26,520 bases of DNA, from NCBI GenBank assembly GCA_009746045.1, contig RPFO01001570.1, positions 1 to 26,520 of the forward strand. The letters run 5' to 3'. The translations under genes were made by a program, and so were the position numbers. Source of the DNA: Mesostigma viride (lineage: Eukaryota > Streptophyta > Mesostigmatophyceae > Mesostigmatales > Mesostigmataceae). Every line of letters starts with the position of its first letter. Positions within the stretch are counted from its first letter, which is position 1. Below, piece by piece: positions 7,569-17,474 of this stretch. The notes under the pieces were generated by a model. That model saw only the letters and a program-made list of their open reading frames with translations. It made no database searches and had not been told where the DNA came from.

Positions 7569-8949
7569 TTAAGCGCAGAATATAGATCTGCTATTCACGC
7601 CGAAACATTTAGGAGGCTTAGCGGCAGATGACGTTCGTTTGGCAGTCGCGGGCTTAGAACGAGATACGCGTTTTTGCCTTATTCCTAGATGGGTCTCTTT
7701 AATTGCTTTTCTCGTGTTTTTCACAAGTTCCTGGTAATTTTTATCGCCACGTTCACGTTCGCGCTTCAGAAGAAGCAGAGCTCTAGCCGCTGCTTGTTTC
7801 GCTTCATCTGGACTTTCGACTCCTGTTTCATATTTCTTATCAAGATCGAAACCAAAATCAGATTTAAGTTTATCAGGTAAAAGTCTGTACTCATCGTCTT
7901 TAACCTTTTTTTGTAGTCGGCCAAAACTTGTTTCCTTGACCAGTTGTCACCGTAAGGATTTTTTAATGTCATAAAATCGTAATATTTCCACCACGCTGGT
8001 ATAGGATCCGGCTTCCCTTCAAAAGGATCCGGCTTCCCTTTTTCCCTGTACTTTTGATTCATTTTTGTGGCAAAATCACCGCCATTTGTAGATTGTTCAA
8101 ATAATAGTTTCACATCCTCTTGAAACTTCTTCTTGTCATCGTTAGATAGTCGAGGTGCCGGAAATTTAGGTGGTTTGATTTCAACACTTGCGTAATTTCG
8201 TTTCCATTGTTCATTGTCAGCAACCTTGAATAGTCTTTGGAGTGATAGATCGTCCAAATGATTGAAGTAGGGATATTTTTCACGTATTGCTGAAAAGTCT
8301 CCAGTTTGTAGCATGTTATTAAGCATATCAGGATGATCTATCAAAATTCGGTGGCCCCTCATTAACTCTAACTCAGTAAACCGTTTCAACCGATCTTCTT
8401 TGCGGGGCTCGTTCATCTTATTATACAACGCCTGAGTGGTATTGTACATATTTATACGTTCCTCTTCTGAAGCATTTGCTCGTGCAAGACGCAACATGAG
8501 AAGCTCGTTAGCTTGTTCAATTGGCAAAGTGGAGCTTTCAACGTACCAATCCTTTATAGGCTCTCTGAATTTTTTTGAGTAGTCATTAATTGATAAAAAA
8601 TCGCGATTCTTTAAGTACTTATCTGAATCTGGTTTTTGTACGTTATACTTCGCGACTACTTCAGGAATTTCTGTGGCTGCATTTCCAGGTGTTATCTTAA
8701 GATATGGGATCTCAGCTATTCGTCTCGCTTCTTCTTCCGCTGCGGCCAAGGCCGCAGCCAATCGTTCAGCTTCCGCTCGTTTAGCTTCTTCCGCCCGACG
8801 CTTTCTGTCCTCTTCCGCTGCAGCCAAGGCCGCAGCCAATCGTTTCGCTTCCGCTTCCGCTTCCGCCTCGCGTCTTGCTTTTTCAGCGGCAGCAGCAGCC
8901 GCAGCGGCAGCAGCAGGGTCGCTACCACCAGCACCAACTACCCTCTTAA
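7569..8949 (-). CDS. Ala/Glu-rich coiled-coil protein, basic C-terminus, one frame change
   Basis: No ATG lies at the front of this frame: it opens directly after the stop of the preceding frame at 8950, which suggests it continues that protein through an indel. It begins with a Gly-Ser linker, an Ala run of ten, then repeated Arg/Glu/Ala helices (KRAEAERLAAALAAAEEE), typical of a single long coiled coil. A charged globular part follows (DHPDMLNNMLQTGDFSAIRE and similar) with a twofold 7-residue repeat GKPDPFE/GKPDPIP (8004-8040). At a run of seven T on the plus strand (7906-7912) the frame shifts; the downstream frame is coherent (DEAKQAAARALLLLKRERE, basic Lys/Arg-rich tail) and stops at 7569. 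No known family is recognised; a virion or scaffold role would be guesswork. Confidence 0.65.
8004..8040. repeat. Short tandem repeat inside the coiled-coil gene
   Basis: GGATCCGGCTTCCCTT occurs at 8004-8019 and 8025-8040, period 21, encoding GKPDPFE then GKPDPIP on the minus strand. A single in-frame duplication. Confidence 0.7.
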
Positions 8950-10121
8950 TTATACCTTAACTGCGCTTGCAACAGTAGATTCGTCTGGAATATTGGTGCT
9001 GAGGCCGTAAAAATCCCCTGGTCCGTACACTTCTTGTGAACGATACACGTTTTCGTCTCCTGAAGACCCTATAAATCGCGAAAGGTCGCGAGGTGCCGTA
9101 CTCCGATCTACACCCACATACGGATTAAGCATCGTTGCGTAGTTCATAGAACGAATTTGTTGCGCGTTACCTAGAGCCAACTGCATTATTTGTTCAGGGG
9201 AGTTGATTCTGTTTATTTCCGATTGATAAGGAGCGTGATATTCTTCTCTCCTATAATACCCTCTCCTTCTGCCCCTGTTTCTACCGACGTTGTTAGCATA
9301 CACGTTGTTCACGAGTACGGGCCTACCGTTTGCGTTTCTCCCTTCTAGATCATCCGCGAATGCCCTGCCTGCACGCGCCCCCACCTCTTCGAGGTCGTTC
9401 AGAGGCACATTTCTGCGCCCTTCAAGCATAGCTACCTTCTGCTGAGTGTTCGAAGCCTTTGCGATCACCTCGCACAAATACTGTTTCGGGATCCTTTCAA
9501 GGAGATCAAAAGGCGCTTTTGTCAGCATATACGCCACGTGAACCAATCGTTGATGTGACGCGTTATCTCCTCGAAGGGCATCTCGGCATAGCTTAACGAG
9601 CAAACCGCCCACGACTTCTTCGCCAACCAAAATGCAAAGAGAGGACGGAGGGGCTTTATCCAGAAAATCGGTTGGAATGTCAGGATAAAGCGTTTCGACG
9701 AGTCTTCTGAGCTGCGGTTGCGTCATTGTCTTTCCGATTCCGCTAGCGCACGCCGTTACGCTTTTTTTGGAGATTCCAAGCACCCGTTTCCCGATACTGA
9801 CAGGCGCTGTTAAGATTCGATATAAGATATTTGTTGGTAACTGCTCTTCGGGAGGATTTCTGTAATACGGGTCCATAGTATATAGTACCCGTAAGATTTT
9901 GTTCAGACATTCGTTACTCACCAGGGACTTGCCCCAGTGTACGTTCGCAACTCGACAATATCGAGTAACCGCTGCATGAGATCTTTTGGTATTGTAACGA
10001 CTTGAGAATTGATGCTTCCAGAAGAAGGAAGCTTACCGATTTCTTCGAACGGTTTCATTTTTGACGGCTCCGATTGCTCGCGATATCCGAAATCGTAATA
10101 CAAGAACCGTGAGATGCTCAT
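8950..10121 (-). CDS. Unknown giant-virus protein, probably N-terminal part of one long ORF with 7569-8949
   Basis: The first frame starts at ATG 10119-10121 (MSISRFLYYDFGYREQ) and runs 67 codons; the second runs on to 8950. They are joined at a run of four C on the plus strand (9932-9935), where one missing base would make them continuous; the second frame has no ATG before codon 16. The middle is helical and Leu-rich (LVKLCRDALRG, AYMLTKAPFDLLERIPKQYL). A short Arg/Gly/Tyr stretch (GRNRGRRRGYYRREEY) lies at about 9240-9285, an RNA- or DNA-binding-like patch. The end contains YRSQEVYGPGDFYG. No family is recognised. With the next frame the whole product would be about 820-850 residues. Confidence 0.65.
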
Positions 10122-10174
10122 GGTAATCTTATCTACAATTGGCTAGGAAAATCTGCGTGGAGGTGGCGAGAGGG

Positions 10175-10182
10175 TATAAAAA
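10175..10182 (+). promoter_or_regulatory. TATA box and pyrimidine-rich leader of the SET gene
   Basis: TATAAAAA stands 59 bases before ATG 10234. The leader from about 10200 is rich in C and T (TCTCATCTCATCTTCTCCAC) and the start context is GCCATGGCTT. The same layout recurs at 23290-23351. Confidence 0.7.
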
Positions 10183-10233
10183 CCCAAGACGGTCTCATTT
10201 TGCCTCGTCTCATCTCATCTTCTCCACCTAGCC

Positions 10234-11359
10234 ATGGCTTACCAACGCGACAAAGACAAAACGTTCGGCCCCCCACCGCAAGTCCTAACAAGACCTCCGG
10301 CTCTCGTCGCTCCTGACAACCTCGATATCGAAGCTTTGAAGGCCGCTGGGGAGACTGACCTTCCTCACACGTACATGAGCTGTTTCGAGGAGCGTCGACT
10401 CGCCATCGATATGTACAACTTCATGAACGACGCCAACATTTCGATGGAGCAAGCAAGCTTTATTCCGTTGCCTCCAAGTCGCATTCGTCACGTCGAGGAA
10501 GCAAACGGAACGTCCTCGTTCAAGCCGTGTTTCCCGGAACACAGCCGCAGCCGTGGTTGCGGGTTGCGGAGAGTCGTTTGTTAAAGAGCATGGGTTTCTC
10601 GGGAACGGGTCTTTATGCGGATCGATATTTTGCAAGGGGACAATATTTCGCTCCTTACATCGGAAGGGTCATCGGGCCCGAGTCTTCATCGGAAAATTGG
10701 GAACGATTCGAATCCATGTCGTTTTCAGACGAGGACTACCAACAAAACTGCACCGCGGCTCTCGAAATCATGGAGATAGAAACGCCGTTCATCCTCTACA
10801 CGTGGATCCGGAACACTTTGTTGGAATGCCTCGAACACGCCGACATGATCATGGACATGGATGGATTCCAAGTCGACGCGGGGACCGCGCCTGTGAGAGA
10901 CGACCCCGACCGCCCCTACCCAGCTTTCTACGCCCACATGGCCAACGACCCTTTTGGATCTTCAGAAGAAACGAACTGCGTCAATTTCAACGGGGGGCTT
11001 CGAGCAACGCGACATATTTTTCCCGGAGAGGAATTCTTTGGGACTACGGCCCCTCATACCACATGGACCTCACTGCTCGCATGACGAGGACGGTGAGGGA
11101 GGATGTGATACACAAGAACTCCAAAATCGGGAAAGTCGCCGGCCTCCTCCGGTTCATGGAGGACGTGAACTTTCACTCGACAAACGGATACTGGCCTAAC
11201 GAAGACAAAAACAGGACACCTGCGACGCGAGTGCAGCCTACGCGCAAGTCGAAACAGAGGCTATCTCACAGCAAACAGTTTGTTTTGAACGAAGTGGATA
11301 TTCATATGCTAGAACTCGTGGGTCTTACTTCTTCGCCCACTGTGAGGAGGCAAGCTTAA
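10234..11359 (+). CDS. SET-domain protein (putative protein-lysine methyltransferase)
   Basis: Begins at ATG 10234 and ends at 11359, about 375 codons, with two frame changes (about 10505-10512, and at TTT 11037-11039). The N-terminal 95 residues are unassigned. The SET domain starts with MGFSGTGLYADRYFARGQYF (the G-x-G-l-x-A strand that begins SET cores), contains MANDPFGSSEETNCVNFNGG (SET asparagine motif NCxNF region) and TRHIFPGEEFF followed, in the next frame, by WDYGPSYHMD, the closing DYG-Y motif. The C-terminal 90 residues are basic and unassigned. SET proteins transfer methyl groups from S-adenosylmethionine to histone or other lysines; viral SET proteins in chloroviruses methylate host histone H3. 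Substrate here is unknown. It has its own TATA promoter and is divergent from the 10121 gene. Confidence 0.75.
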
Positions 11360-11476
11360 GACATCACTATAGTCCATTGACGGATTCTTGGCGCGCTTCT
11401 CTGCGACAAAACTCAACCAGGGATGAGCGCTGACAGCCTTCTTACCCTTTGCGCGAGGGACACGTTTACGAGCCAT
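11325..11476 (-). CDS. Small basic HMG/YABBY-like protein
   Basis: ATG at 11474-11476. About 50 residues: a basic tail MARKRVPRAKGKKAVS, then HPWLSFVAEKRAKNPSMDYSD, and, after a one-base frame change at about 11349-11351, SSQWAKK and a stop at 11325. The pattern (basic tail, W-x-x-FV-x(3)-R-x(2)-NP, then a helix ending in an ASxxW-type motif) is that of the minimal HMG/YABBY-like chromatin proteins widespread in giant viruses, which would coat or bend viral DNA. Without the frame change the frame continues to 11310 instead. Its 3' end overlaps the end of the SET gene on the other strand by 35 bases. It is followed by an AT-rich gap to the 11511 gene. Confidence 0.6.
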
Positions 11477-11510
11477 GACTTTGTAATTGTTATAAATGAA
11501 TAAAAGAAAA

Positions 11511-12239
11511 TTATTTATTTCCTCTTTTAATTCCCAAGAACTTGTCTAAACAATTATGCGAAGGGGGTGTGGTCTTCGCGCGCTTGAGCGCCTGTGAACG
11601 CGGTACTGCGGTTTCAGACGCGGTCCGCTTCTTTTTTGATTCCGTCGGCTCTTGGTCGCTTTTTGTGTGCTGAGTCTTCATGGACCTCTGTTGCTCGTTG
11701 ATGGCGTTCACGCAGTGCACTTGCTTCATGATCTCGATGCTAAACGGCGGATCTAATAAGAGGTGTTCCTCGTTCGAAAGTACATTTCTAAATTCCTCGA
11801 TGGTCATGTCCCCTCCAAACATCTTGAGCGCCATCCTTGGTGGCGCTGCTCTGATCCCGCGAAAACTGAATTTCTCTCGAGACGGGTTCGATTTCCAAAG
11901 CTTGAAGGCCATCTGGAACAGCATCACATTACGCAGCTCTTGGTGAGCCGTATTAGAGCTCAGATTAAACGCCTTTGCGCACGGAAACGAGCAAAAAACT
12001 CCGCGGACCAAAAAACCGCTGCCTTCTTTGTACTTGATAGGGAGTGGAACAGGGACCGTATCAAAGGGGTGACAGCAGTGCCAACAGCACACGTCGGTTT
12101 TCGCAGGCCATTTCCCTCGAGCGTCTTTCTGAAGCGTCGCGAGCAAAGGGGCCGCTCGCAGAACCTTTAACGATGATGTCAGAGGGACGAAACTTTGCGC
12201 TTCCGAGTCTTCAGGATCTATACTATCATGGTCTTCCAT
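11511..12239 (-). CDS. VLTF-2-like late transcription factor (Nucleocytoviricota core gene)
   Basis: ATG at 12237-12239, 242 codons. Around residues 50-95 it has CCWHCCHPFDTVPVPLPIKY, then GVFCSFPCAKAFNL: the paired Cys (CWxCC and FCSxxCA) zinc motif of the poxvirus A1/VLTF-2 family and its giant-virus relatives. IRAAPPRMALKMFGGDMTIEEFR, further on, is another block I know from this family. The end is Lys/Ser/Thr-rich. In poxviruses the protein activates late genes as part of the viral RNA polymerase system, made at the intermediate stage. It is the strongest single marker for a nucleocytoplasmic large DNA virus in this window. The upstream gene ends 8 bases before its start, on the same strand, and the two are probably co-transcribed. 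Confidence 0.8.
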   Translation of the reverse strand: MEDHDSIDPEDSEAQSFVPLTSSLKVLRAAPLLATLQKDARGKWPAKTDVCCWHCCHPFDTVPVPLPIKYKEGSGFLVRGVFCSFPCAKAFNLSSNTAHQELRNVMLFQMAFKLWKSNPSREKFSFRGIRAAPPRMALKMFGGDMTIEEFRNVLSNEEHLLLDPPFSIEIMKQVHCVNAINEQQRSMKTQHTKSDQEPTESKKKRTASETAVPRSQALKRAKTTPPSHNCLDKFLGIKRGNK

Positions 12240-12247
12240 GATATCGC

Positions 12248-13078
12248 TCACTCACGCGAGCAAAGAATATCTTCCTCTGCTGACGAGAAGGTTGTTAAAT
12301 TTCCGTCCCCAAAAATGACCCGCAGCGTTCTCACAGGCTCGTTCTCGACAGGAGGGAACTGCAGATTTGAGTCCGTGTCACTGCCAGAGTCGTAGTCGTC
12401 ACTGTTATCGTCGAGAGGTGGGTGATACACGAGACCACATGTGGGTCGCTTTCCGATTAGACGAAACGTTTCCTTGTTTTGGCGGCGGATTTCAAGATAC
12501 CGTATTACCGTCCACACGGGCTGGAAAGCTCCGACGCCGTCATAGAAATCTCTGTCTGGACCCTGGCAAAGAGCGAGGTCGTTCGTAACGTCCGTCTCCT
12601 CTCCGGTGCTCTCCACAAGACGGGCGGATAGAATGCGGTTGCCGATAGCGTCTCTCGAATTTATGTTGTTAGAAGACGGAGGGGGAAACGTGACAGGCCG
12701 GCTAAGAGGATACGTGATGACGTAATCAACGCCGTTAAGAACATACTCGACGGAAAGGCTGACACGATACTTCTTAATGTCGTCAGAGAGAAGTTCGCAA
12801 TCGACGCCGCTCAGGACATCCAACGCGGTCTCTTCAACGATCTTCCCTCCGCATTTGCGAAGATACTCGCGAAATTCCTTCCCCACATAGAACCAATCCG
12901 TGCGATCCGATACGTACACTCGACGGACGGTAAGGTCGTCCTCTTCAAGTGGCGCGAGTCTGTAGTCTCGCGAGGGGACGGGTGCGACATAACGGGCGAA
13001 TCTGGTGAACAGAGAGGCGATTTTCAAAGATGCGTAAATTACCCCGTACATGAATGTCGCTAAGAACGAGCTATACAT
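12248..13078 (-). CDS. Unknown protein with N-terminal membrane anchor
   Basis: 276 codons, ATG at 13076-13078. Residues 5-33 (FLATFMYGVIYASLKIASLFTRFARYV) form one hydrophobic helix, a signal anchor. The rest is a mixed alpha/beta soluble part (VYVSDRTDWFYVGKEFREYL, VSLSVEYVLNGVDYVITYP) with an acidic Asp/Ser stretch (DDNSDDYDSGSDTDSN) near the C-terminus. I do not recognise a family. It lies just before the VLTF-2-like gene and ends 8 bases before it. The frame is intact. Confidence 0.65.
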   Translation of the reverse strand: MYSSFLATFMYGVIYASLKIASLFTRFARYVAPVPSRDYRLAPLEEDDLTVRRVYVSDRTDWFYVGKEFREYLRKCGGKIVEETALDVLSGVDCELLSDDIKKYRVSLSVEYVLNGVDYVITYPLSRPVTFPPPSSNNINSRDAIGNRILSARLVESTGEETDVTNDLALCQGPDRDFYDGVGAFQPVWTVIRYLEIRRQNKETFRLIGKRPTCGLVYHPPLDDNSDDYDSGSDTDSNLQFPPVENEPVRTLRVIFGDGNLTTFSSAEEDILCSRE

Positions 13079-13115
13079 GTCTCGTTCATGGACTACTTCT
13101 TCACAAGAACATCTT

Positions 13116-13382
13116 TCAACGCCTGTGAACGAAGCGACCCAGCATCCGTTCTGTACGTCGTTCTAACGTACGATCCGACTTTGTCAAAATGTATTTTTTC
13201 AACTCTTCCTTATTTTTCTTCATCTCTTCCTCATCGGACCAATTTCGGATCTCCTCTTCCTCGTCATCTGGATGGTCCAAGTGATGAACTTTGTTAGCCG
13301 GGGCAATGGACTTGCTCGTCCTCACCTTCTTCTGCAAGGTTTCGGGAACAATCATGTCCTTATACCAGTTGTTGGAATCCAT
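13116..13382 (-). CDS. Small acidic/basic hypothetical protein
   Basis: 88 codons with ATG at 13380-13382. It has an acidic centre (DHPDDEEEEIRNWSDEEEM) and a Lys/Arg-rich end (RTLERRTERMLGRFVHRR). It is predicted to be mostly helical. No family is recognised. It precedes the 13078 gene on the same strand, 37 bases away, and an AT-rich gap with a divergent promoter separates it from the 13469 gene. Confidence 0.5.
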   Translation of the reverse strand: MDSNNWYKDMIVPETLQKKVRTSKSIAPANKVHHLDHPDDEEEEIRNWSDEEEMKKNKEELKKYILTKSDRTLERRTERMLGRFVHRR

Positions 13383-13449
13383 TTCATGTACGACACATTG
13401 GAATGATATTTTTTCACTTCTTGGTAACGAGCTAACAAATTAAATTCCG

Positions 13450-13458
13450 TATATAATA
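13450..13458 (+). promoter_or_regulatory. TATA-like element before the 13469 gene
   Basis: TATATAATA ends 10 bases before ATG 13469, inside an AT-rich stretch. The distance is short, so it may be a viral early-type element or part of an A/T-rich start region, not a classic TATA box. Confidence 0.35.
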
Positions 13459-13468
13459 CATTCTAGAC

Positions 13469-13942
13469 ATGACAACCGTAAGAGACGCATTCGTAACGAT
13501 CATGACACCGATATCATACCTTTTTCCGAGCGCTGGAATGGCCAGACCGGCATTTTCTTGGAAAAACATGACCAGTTCGTGTCATCTTAAATTGGAATCG
13601 ATCACATATGACAACCTAGAGGGTTCTTTGTCTGTCCCTCCTGATTGTCCGATCGTTTTCAAATGGAAATACTCCCCATCACCTGCAGACCAACGCGCCA
13701 TGGAGTTTCTTGGTCGCGTCCTCACTAAAACCGTAACTCTTAGTCCCGATACGGCCATTACAGTGATCACACCAAGCTTGACTCCGGACGACGTTGAAAA
13801 AGGTAAATACCTCATAATAACAAATCAGGGTAGGCCGTTTTTTATGAAAGATTTTGAGAATATGAACGAAGATTTATGGTCGTTCAAAGTCGTACAAGAT
13901 AGCAACGAAAACACGACGACCGCAACGTTTATCAGGCCTTGA
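13469..13942 (+). CDS. Unknown protein, 157 residues, beta-rich
   Basis: ATG at 13469, stop at 13940-13942, an uninterrupted frame. It is rich in beta-strand-forming and Thr/Pro residues (ITYDNLEGSLSVPPDCPIVF, TVTLSPDTAITVITPSLTP) and has no membrane segment, signal peptide or cysteine cluster. No family is recognised. It overlaps the 3' end of the lipase gene by about 11 bases in convergent orientation. Confidence 0.65.
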   Translation: MTTVRDAFVTIMTPISYLFPSAGMARPAFSWKNMTSSCHLKLESITYDNLEGSLSVPPDCPIVFKWKYSPSPADQRAMEFLGRVLTKTVTLSPDTAITVITPSLTPDDVEKGKYLIITNQGRPFFMKDFENMNEDLWSFKVVQDSNENTTTATFIRP

Positions 13943-14627
13943 TCACCTTGTACTCCTCTCTTCCTTCTACCGCGGCTTGTAGCCGTCCGAGATATCCTTT
14001 GCGCACGTCGTTGACCATATGGGTTCGCAGACCGAGCCATTTAGGACCTTCACCTTTCAAGACCAAGGCGTTCCCTACTGACTTGTACAGATACGGGTTG
14101 GGAAATGACATATCGGGTCGTCTTCGTCTTCAACGCGCCAGTAGATTTTTGAACTACTTTGGGAAAGACGGGAGCGACCTTCGTCGTCCGTAAACCTAGG
14201 CGCTCCGAACGCAAAGACGCGAAGTTGTTTCGCGTCGTTGTCGGGCAGGAGAGCTAAGAGACACGAAGCGACCGCCCCGCCCATCGAATGTCCCGTAATA
14301 TCCAGATCAAACCCCGAAACCAGGCGAGGTGACACTAACTTCTGTAATGCGGTCGCGGATTCCAAGTATCCTGAATGGATTTTACATCCTGCGGCATCCG
14401 AGTGCACGAGATTCCACTCGGTGCTGACTTTGTAACTTTCGAAGGACCGAGGATCGGTCCCTCGAACGACAACAACTTGCCTTCTCTGGCTTGGGTCCGT
14501 AATCACCGCCGCTTTTCCCTTGCGAGGCCACTCTACAACGTCCCACGACGATGGAAGGAAGGAATTCGAGTACACTGTCGAGTATAAATGCGTAATCTCG
14601 AAGAGTTTTGAGAATCGCCGGATCCAT
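13932..14627 (-). CDS. Class 3 lipase-like alpha/beta hydrolase
   Basis: Starts at ATG 14625-14627 and ends at 13932, about 230 residues through three frame segments (changes near 14565-14580 and at GGG 14100-14102). The middle segment has RQVVVVRGTDPRSFESY (oxyanion-hole strand), CKIHSGYLESA, LDITGHSMGGAVASCLLALL (the G-x-S-x-G nucleophile elbow), VFAFGAPRF and WRVEDEDDPICHFP (catalytic Asp region). The final segment, in another frame, has GLRTHMVNDVRKGYL, supplying a His at about the place of the catalytic residue. This is the fungal/plant triacylglycerol lipase class 3 order (Ser-Asp-His). A role in membrane lipid breakdown during entry or exit is possible but not shown. It is divergent from the 14665 gene. 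Confidence 0.75.
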
Positions 14628-14664
14628 TTTTTTTTTGTTCTTTTAAAGTATACTCTCTTTTTTC

Positions 14665-15006
14665 ATGGAGATTGTCCAGGTTTGGAATAATTTGAAGACG
14701 GCCGGGAACCTTTCAAGCGACATCAAGTACGCGATGAGCACCAACTTGTTCACGTACATGCTTTTGCTTACGTTCCCTCTGACAGCGACGGCCGTGAAGA
14801 AGAAGTTTAAGCAGATCGATCAGATGGGAGATGTCGACTTGAAGAAGGTCAAAATTAACAGCGGCGTCCTTGCCCTGTCTATACTTGCAGGAGCGATCGA
14901 TACGTACCTTAAGACGCGCTTTAATTCTTGGAAGATCGGCATTCTGAATACTGTGGTGTTAGCTGCATTGATGTATTCGTCTTGGTTGATTGCTATTAAG
15001 ATTTAA
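14665..15006 (+). CDS. Small membrane protein with three hydrophobic segments
   Basis: 113 codons, ATG at 14665. Hydrophobic stretches lie at about residues 27-43 (LFTYMLLLTFPLTATAV), 66-81 (NSGVLALSILAGAIDTY) and 91-112 (KIGILNTVVLAALMYSSWLIAI). Loops are Lys-rich (KKKFKQIDQMGDVDLKKVK). No family is recognised. A similar Lys-rich, multi-helix size class is usual for giant-virus inner-membrane proteins, which is inference. It is followed by the 15033 gene at 26 bases. Confidence 0.65.
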   Translation: MEIVQVWNNLKTAGNLSSDIKYAMSTNLFTYMLLLTFPLTATAVKKKFKQIDQMGDVDLKKVKINSGVLALSILAGAIDTYLKTRFNSWKIGILNTVVLAALMYSSWLIAIKI

Positions 15007-15032
15007 TTGTGGCGTCATTTTAATAAACAAAA

Positions 15033-15305
15033 ATGCCTTTTGAGTTTGATAAGTGGACAGAACGGTTCGTTTCCGACCTCACGCGCTTGATGAACTTTGT
15101 GAAACTTGCGATTTTTGCAGTAAGCGTTTTCATAATCCATAAAATTTCTCAAAAAAATAACGACGATCATCATCAGCCTACTGTACAAAACTCCATGTTT
15201 TTTGCAACCTTTGGAAGACCGATAAAAGAAGACGAGGACGCTGTCGTGACACGTCCGATGCAATGGACGGCCGTGGCAAATATGATGCTAATGGCTGTGT
15301 TGTAG
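15033..15305 (+). CDS. Small single-span membrane protein
   Basis: 90 codons, ATG at 15033, stop at 15303-15305. The N-terminus is charged, then one hydrophobic segment at about residues 21-38 (FVKLAIFAVSVFIIHKIS), and a soluble end that finishes in a short Met/Ala-rich hydrophobic stretch (WTAVANMMLMAVL). No family is recognised. Same strand as the 14665 gene and the OTU gene that follows. Confidence 0.55.
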   Translation: MPFEFDKWTERFVSDLTRLMNFVKLAIFAVSVFIIHKISQKNNDDHHQPTVQNSMFFATFGRPIKEDEDAVVTRPMQWTAVANMMLMAVL

Positions 15306-15341
15306 ATTGGACGCTTTTTTTGATTGCCTTTATTAGCACCT

Positions 15342-17474
15342 ATGCCTAGAAGCGGTTTACGTTGCGGATATAGACATTCCACGAGAGGTTCTACGGAAGA
15401 AGATTGCCAAAAAGCGGGACAAGTGCGTTTGTACGGCCTTCGGCAGATTGCAAAGGGGCCAAGAAATAAACCTGACTTTCAAGGTGTACCGGAAAAGGGC
15501 CCAATCTATTGCGGGGCAGGATATGGCAGAAACAGGGGTCGGTTACGCAGTGCAAATCGAAAGGCCAACTACGACTCTGGGGTCGATACTCCGTAGTTGT
15601 CGGAAAAAAGGAATTGAAACCAAACCAGACGGCTAAAACGGCCTAGATCGCGTTTATCACAAGCAGAACTCTGGAGACAAGAAAAAGAGCGATGGGAAAA
15701 GGAAATTGCACAAAAGAGAGCGGCTGAACAAAAAATGCGGATGCAGAGGGCGCAAAAAAGGGGGTATGAACCTATCAAACCGCAGCCGCCTCGTAAGGAA
15801 ACACAATCTAAGCAACAAATTGTAGAAGATAACCAACAACTCGTTTCAGAGATGAAGCATCATGAACACAATTTGGAAAGAGACTTGCGTCAAGTAAAAC
15901 GAGCAATACTGAAAGTTGAATCGAGCAATCCCGAAGAAACAAAACCCCAAACTGTAAAAGATGCAAAACCGGCTAGTTCCGAGCCAACAAAGGCCGAAAC
16001 CAGCAAGGAAGAAAAAAAGGCAACCGAAATTAAGAACAAGTCCATCGATTTGACGACAGATGACTCGACATCAGATAAACAAGTCAAACCAAAGGGAAAA
16101 AATACACCTCTTCCGCCTAATGCGACCTCTCATGATCTCACAACCGATGATCCACTCGACGATGTGATTACCGAGAAAGTGGTGAGAACCGTCAAGGCGC
16201 CCGCTCTTCGCATTGTAAGAACGCCGAATCAGTATCCGAGAATAACATACCCCCCTCACTGGTTCGAACTCGACTCGATGTACAGTCTCACAAACCCAGA
16301 TTTCCCCGACGACACCATCTTGTTTTATCGCGGAACTCCCGGTGACGGACATTGTTTTTTCAATTCTTTTTACATCTGCCAAGCTTGGCGACAAAGAGAA
16401 ACCATAACAACGGAGGAACTACTTTCGAAAGCACGCAACATGAGGAAGAAAATACTAGACGGTTGGGACAAGGTCTACGAACCTCTCCTCAGAAGAGTTT
16501 GGGGTGCAAGGACAAAAATGGCGAGATGTCAAAATCCGTGAAAGAAACGCTTCCAGGGAATAAATGGATCGAAGTGAACGCGTCTTACATTATGGCGGAG
16601 ATAACAAACACTCCTATTGTGGTAGTAACTCGTGGAAAATCGTCCGAAAATTATCCTAACGGAAACGTAACGTTTTATCGGTTCGACCCTCGTACAGAAA
16701 AAAGCACATGGAACCCGGCGTCTACATGGATCACCTCAATCATCACTACACTGCTCTACTACCTCGTCGCGACTCCAACGATTATGCTGCAATGCGACCA
16801 TCGTTCCCCTTAGAGGTGGACCCAAGTCGCTTGAAAGGACTACATTATGAACCAGGTAAAACTGTCGATAGAAAAGATTTCGTGTATCAAAGCAAACCGG
16901 AGGAATACATCGATTCGAGTTTTAGGTTCTCGCATCACGAACTGCCAGGTTTAGTAGTCACTCACGTGCGAAAACTCTCTTCTGGCGGGACTTACAACGT
17001 CTTTGAGGCTGTCGTGGTGGCGCGGAGTTTCCATGGAACTGGGTTTACGGGCGGAAACTCTATCAAAGTGAGCCAAATCTTGCCGCGGGCGGATAGACTA
17101 AGGAAAAAATGCAAGGAGTTGCTAAGAGAAGAAGCAAACCGCCTTTTTTCACCGTCCGGCCCAGCTGGTCTACAAGGTCAACAAGAAGCAGTCGAAAGAG
17201 ATTTTAGAGAGTTTACTCAGCCGAATTCTAGAGTAATGGCGTGATATCCGAGGCAGTGGAAGCAGAGATTGTTGTATTAGAAATTGATACAGTCAGGAAG
17301 ACAGCCACACCTTGGGTGGTGTCCATGAAGATTCATTTCTATGCACCTACAAAACCGAAGCATCAGCGGTTGTACTTGTTAAACCACGGAGGGCATTTGG
17401 ACGTGTTGCTGCCTTCGTATAATTCTTTGTGGTCGAGTTACACCCAATGGATGTTCAACGATCTTCAAACATGA
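15342..17474 (+). CDS. OTU-like cysteine protease with long charged N-terminus, several frame changes
   Basis: One product is inferred from frame segments meeting near 15354, 15628, 16500-16545, 16698-16703 (six A) and 17235. The first segment (VADIDIPREVLRKKIAKK) is basic; then come a helical Glu/Arg part (ELWRQEKERWEKEIAQKRAA) and a Lys/Thr/Asp-rich linker. The OTU core has FYRGTPGDGHCFFNSFYICQ (catalytic Asp-Cys), KWIEVNASYIMAEITNTPIV and DHLNHHYTALLP (catalytic His). OTU enzymes cut ubiquitin chains; a viral one would blunt host ubiquitin signalling. Residues after 16800 are unassigned; another His patch (NHGGHLDVLLP) lies in the last frame. Start uncertain: ATG 15342 is the nearest, one base out of frame with the first coherent segment. 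Confidence 0.65.

Noticed and set aside
10234-11359. Spliceosomal introns as the cause of frame changes
   Set aside because: The coherent frames abut or overlap with no GT...AG gap between them; single-base run-length changes explain them better.
15324-15596. 90-codon plus-strand frame
   Set aside because: The neighbouring frame (VADIDIPREVLRKKIAKK ...) is more protein-like and continues into the OTU protein; the ATG at 15342 may still serve as start.
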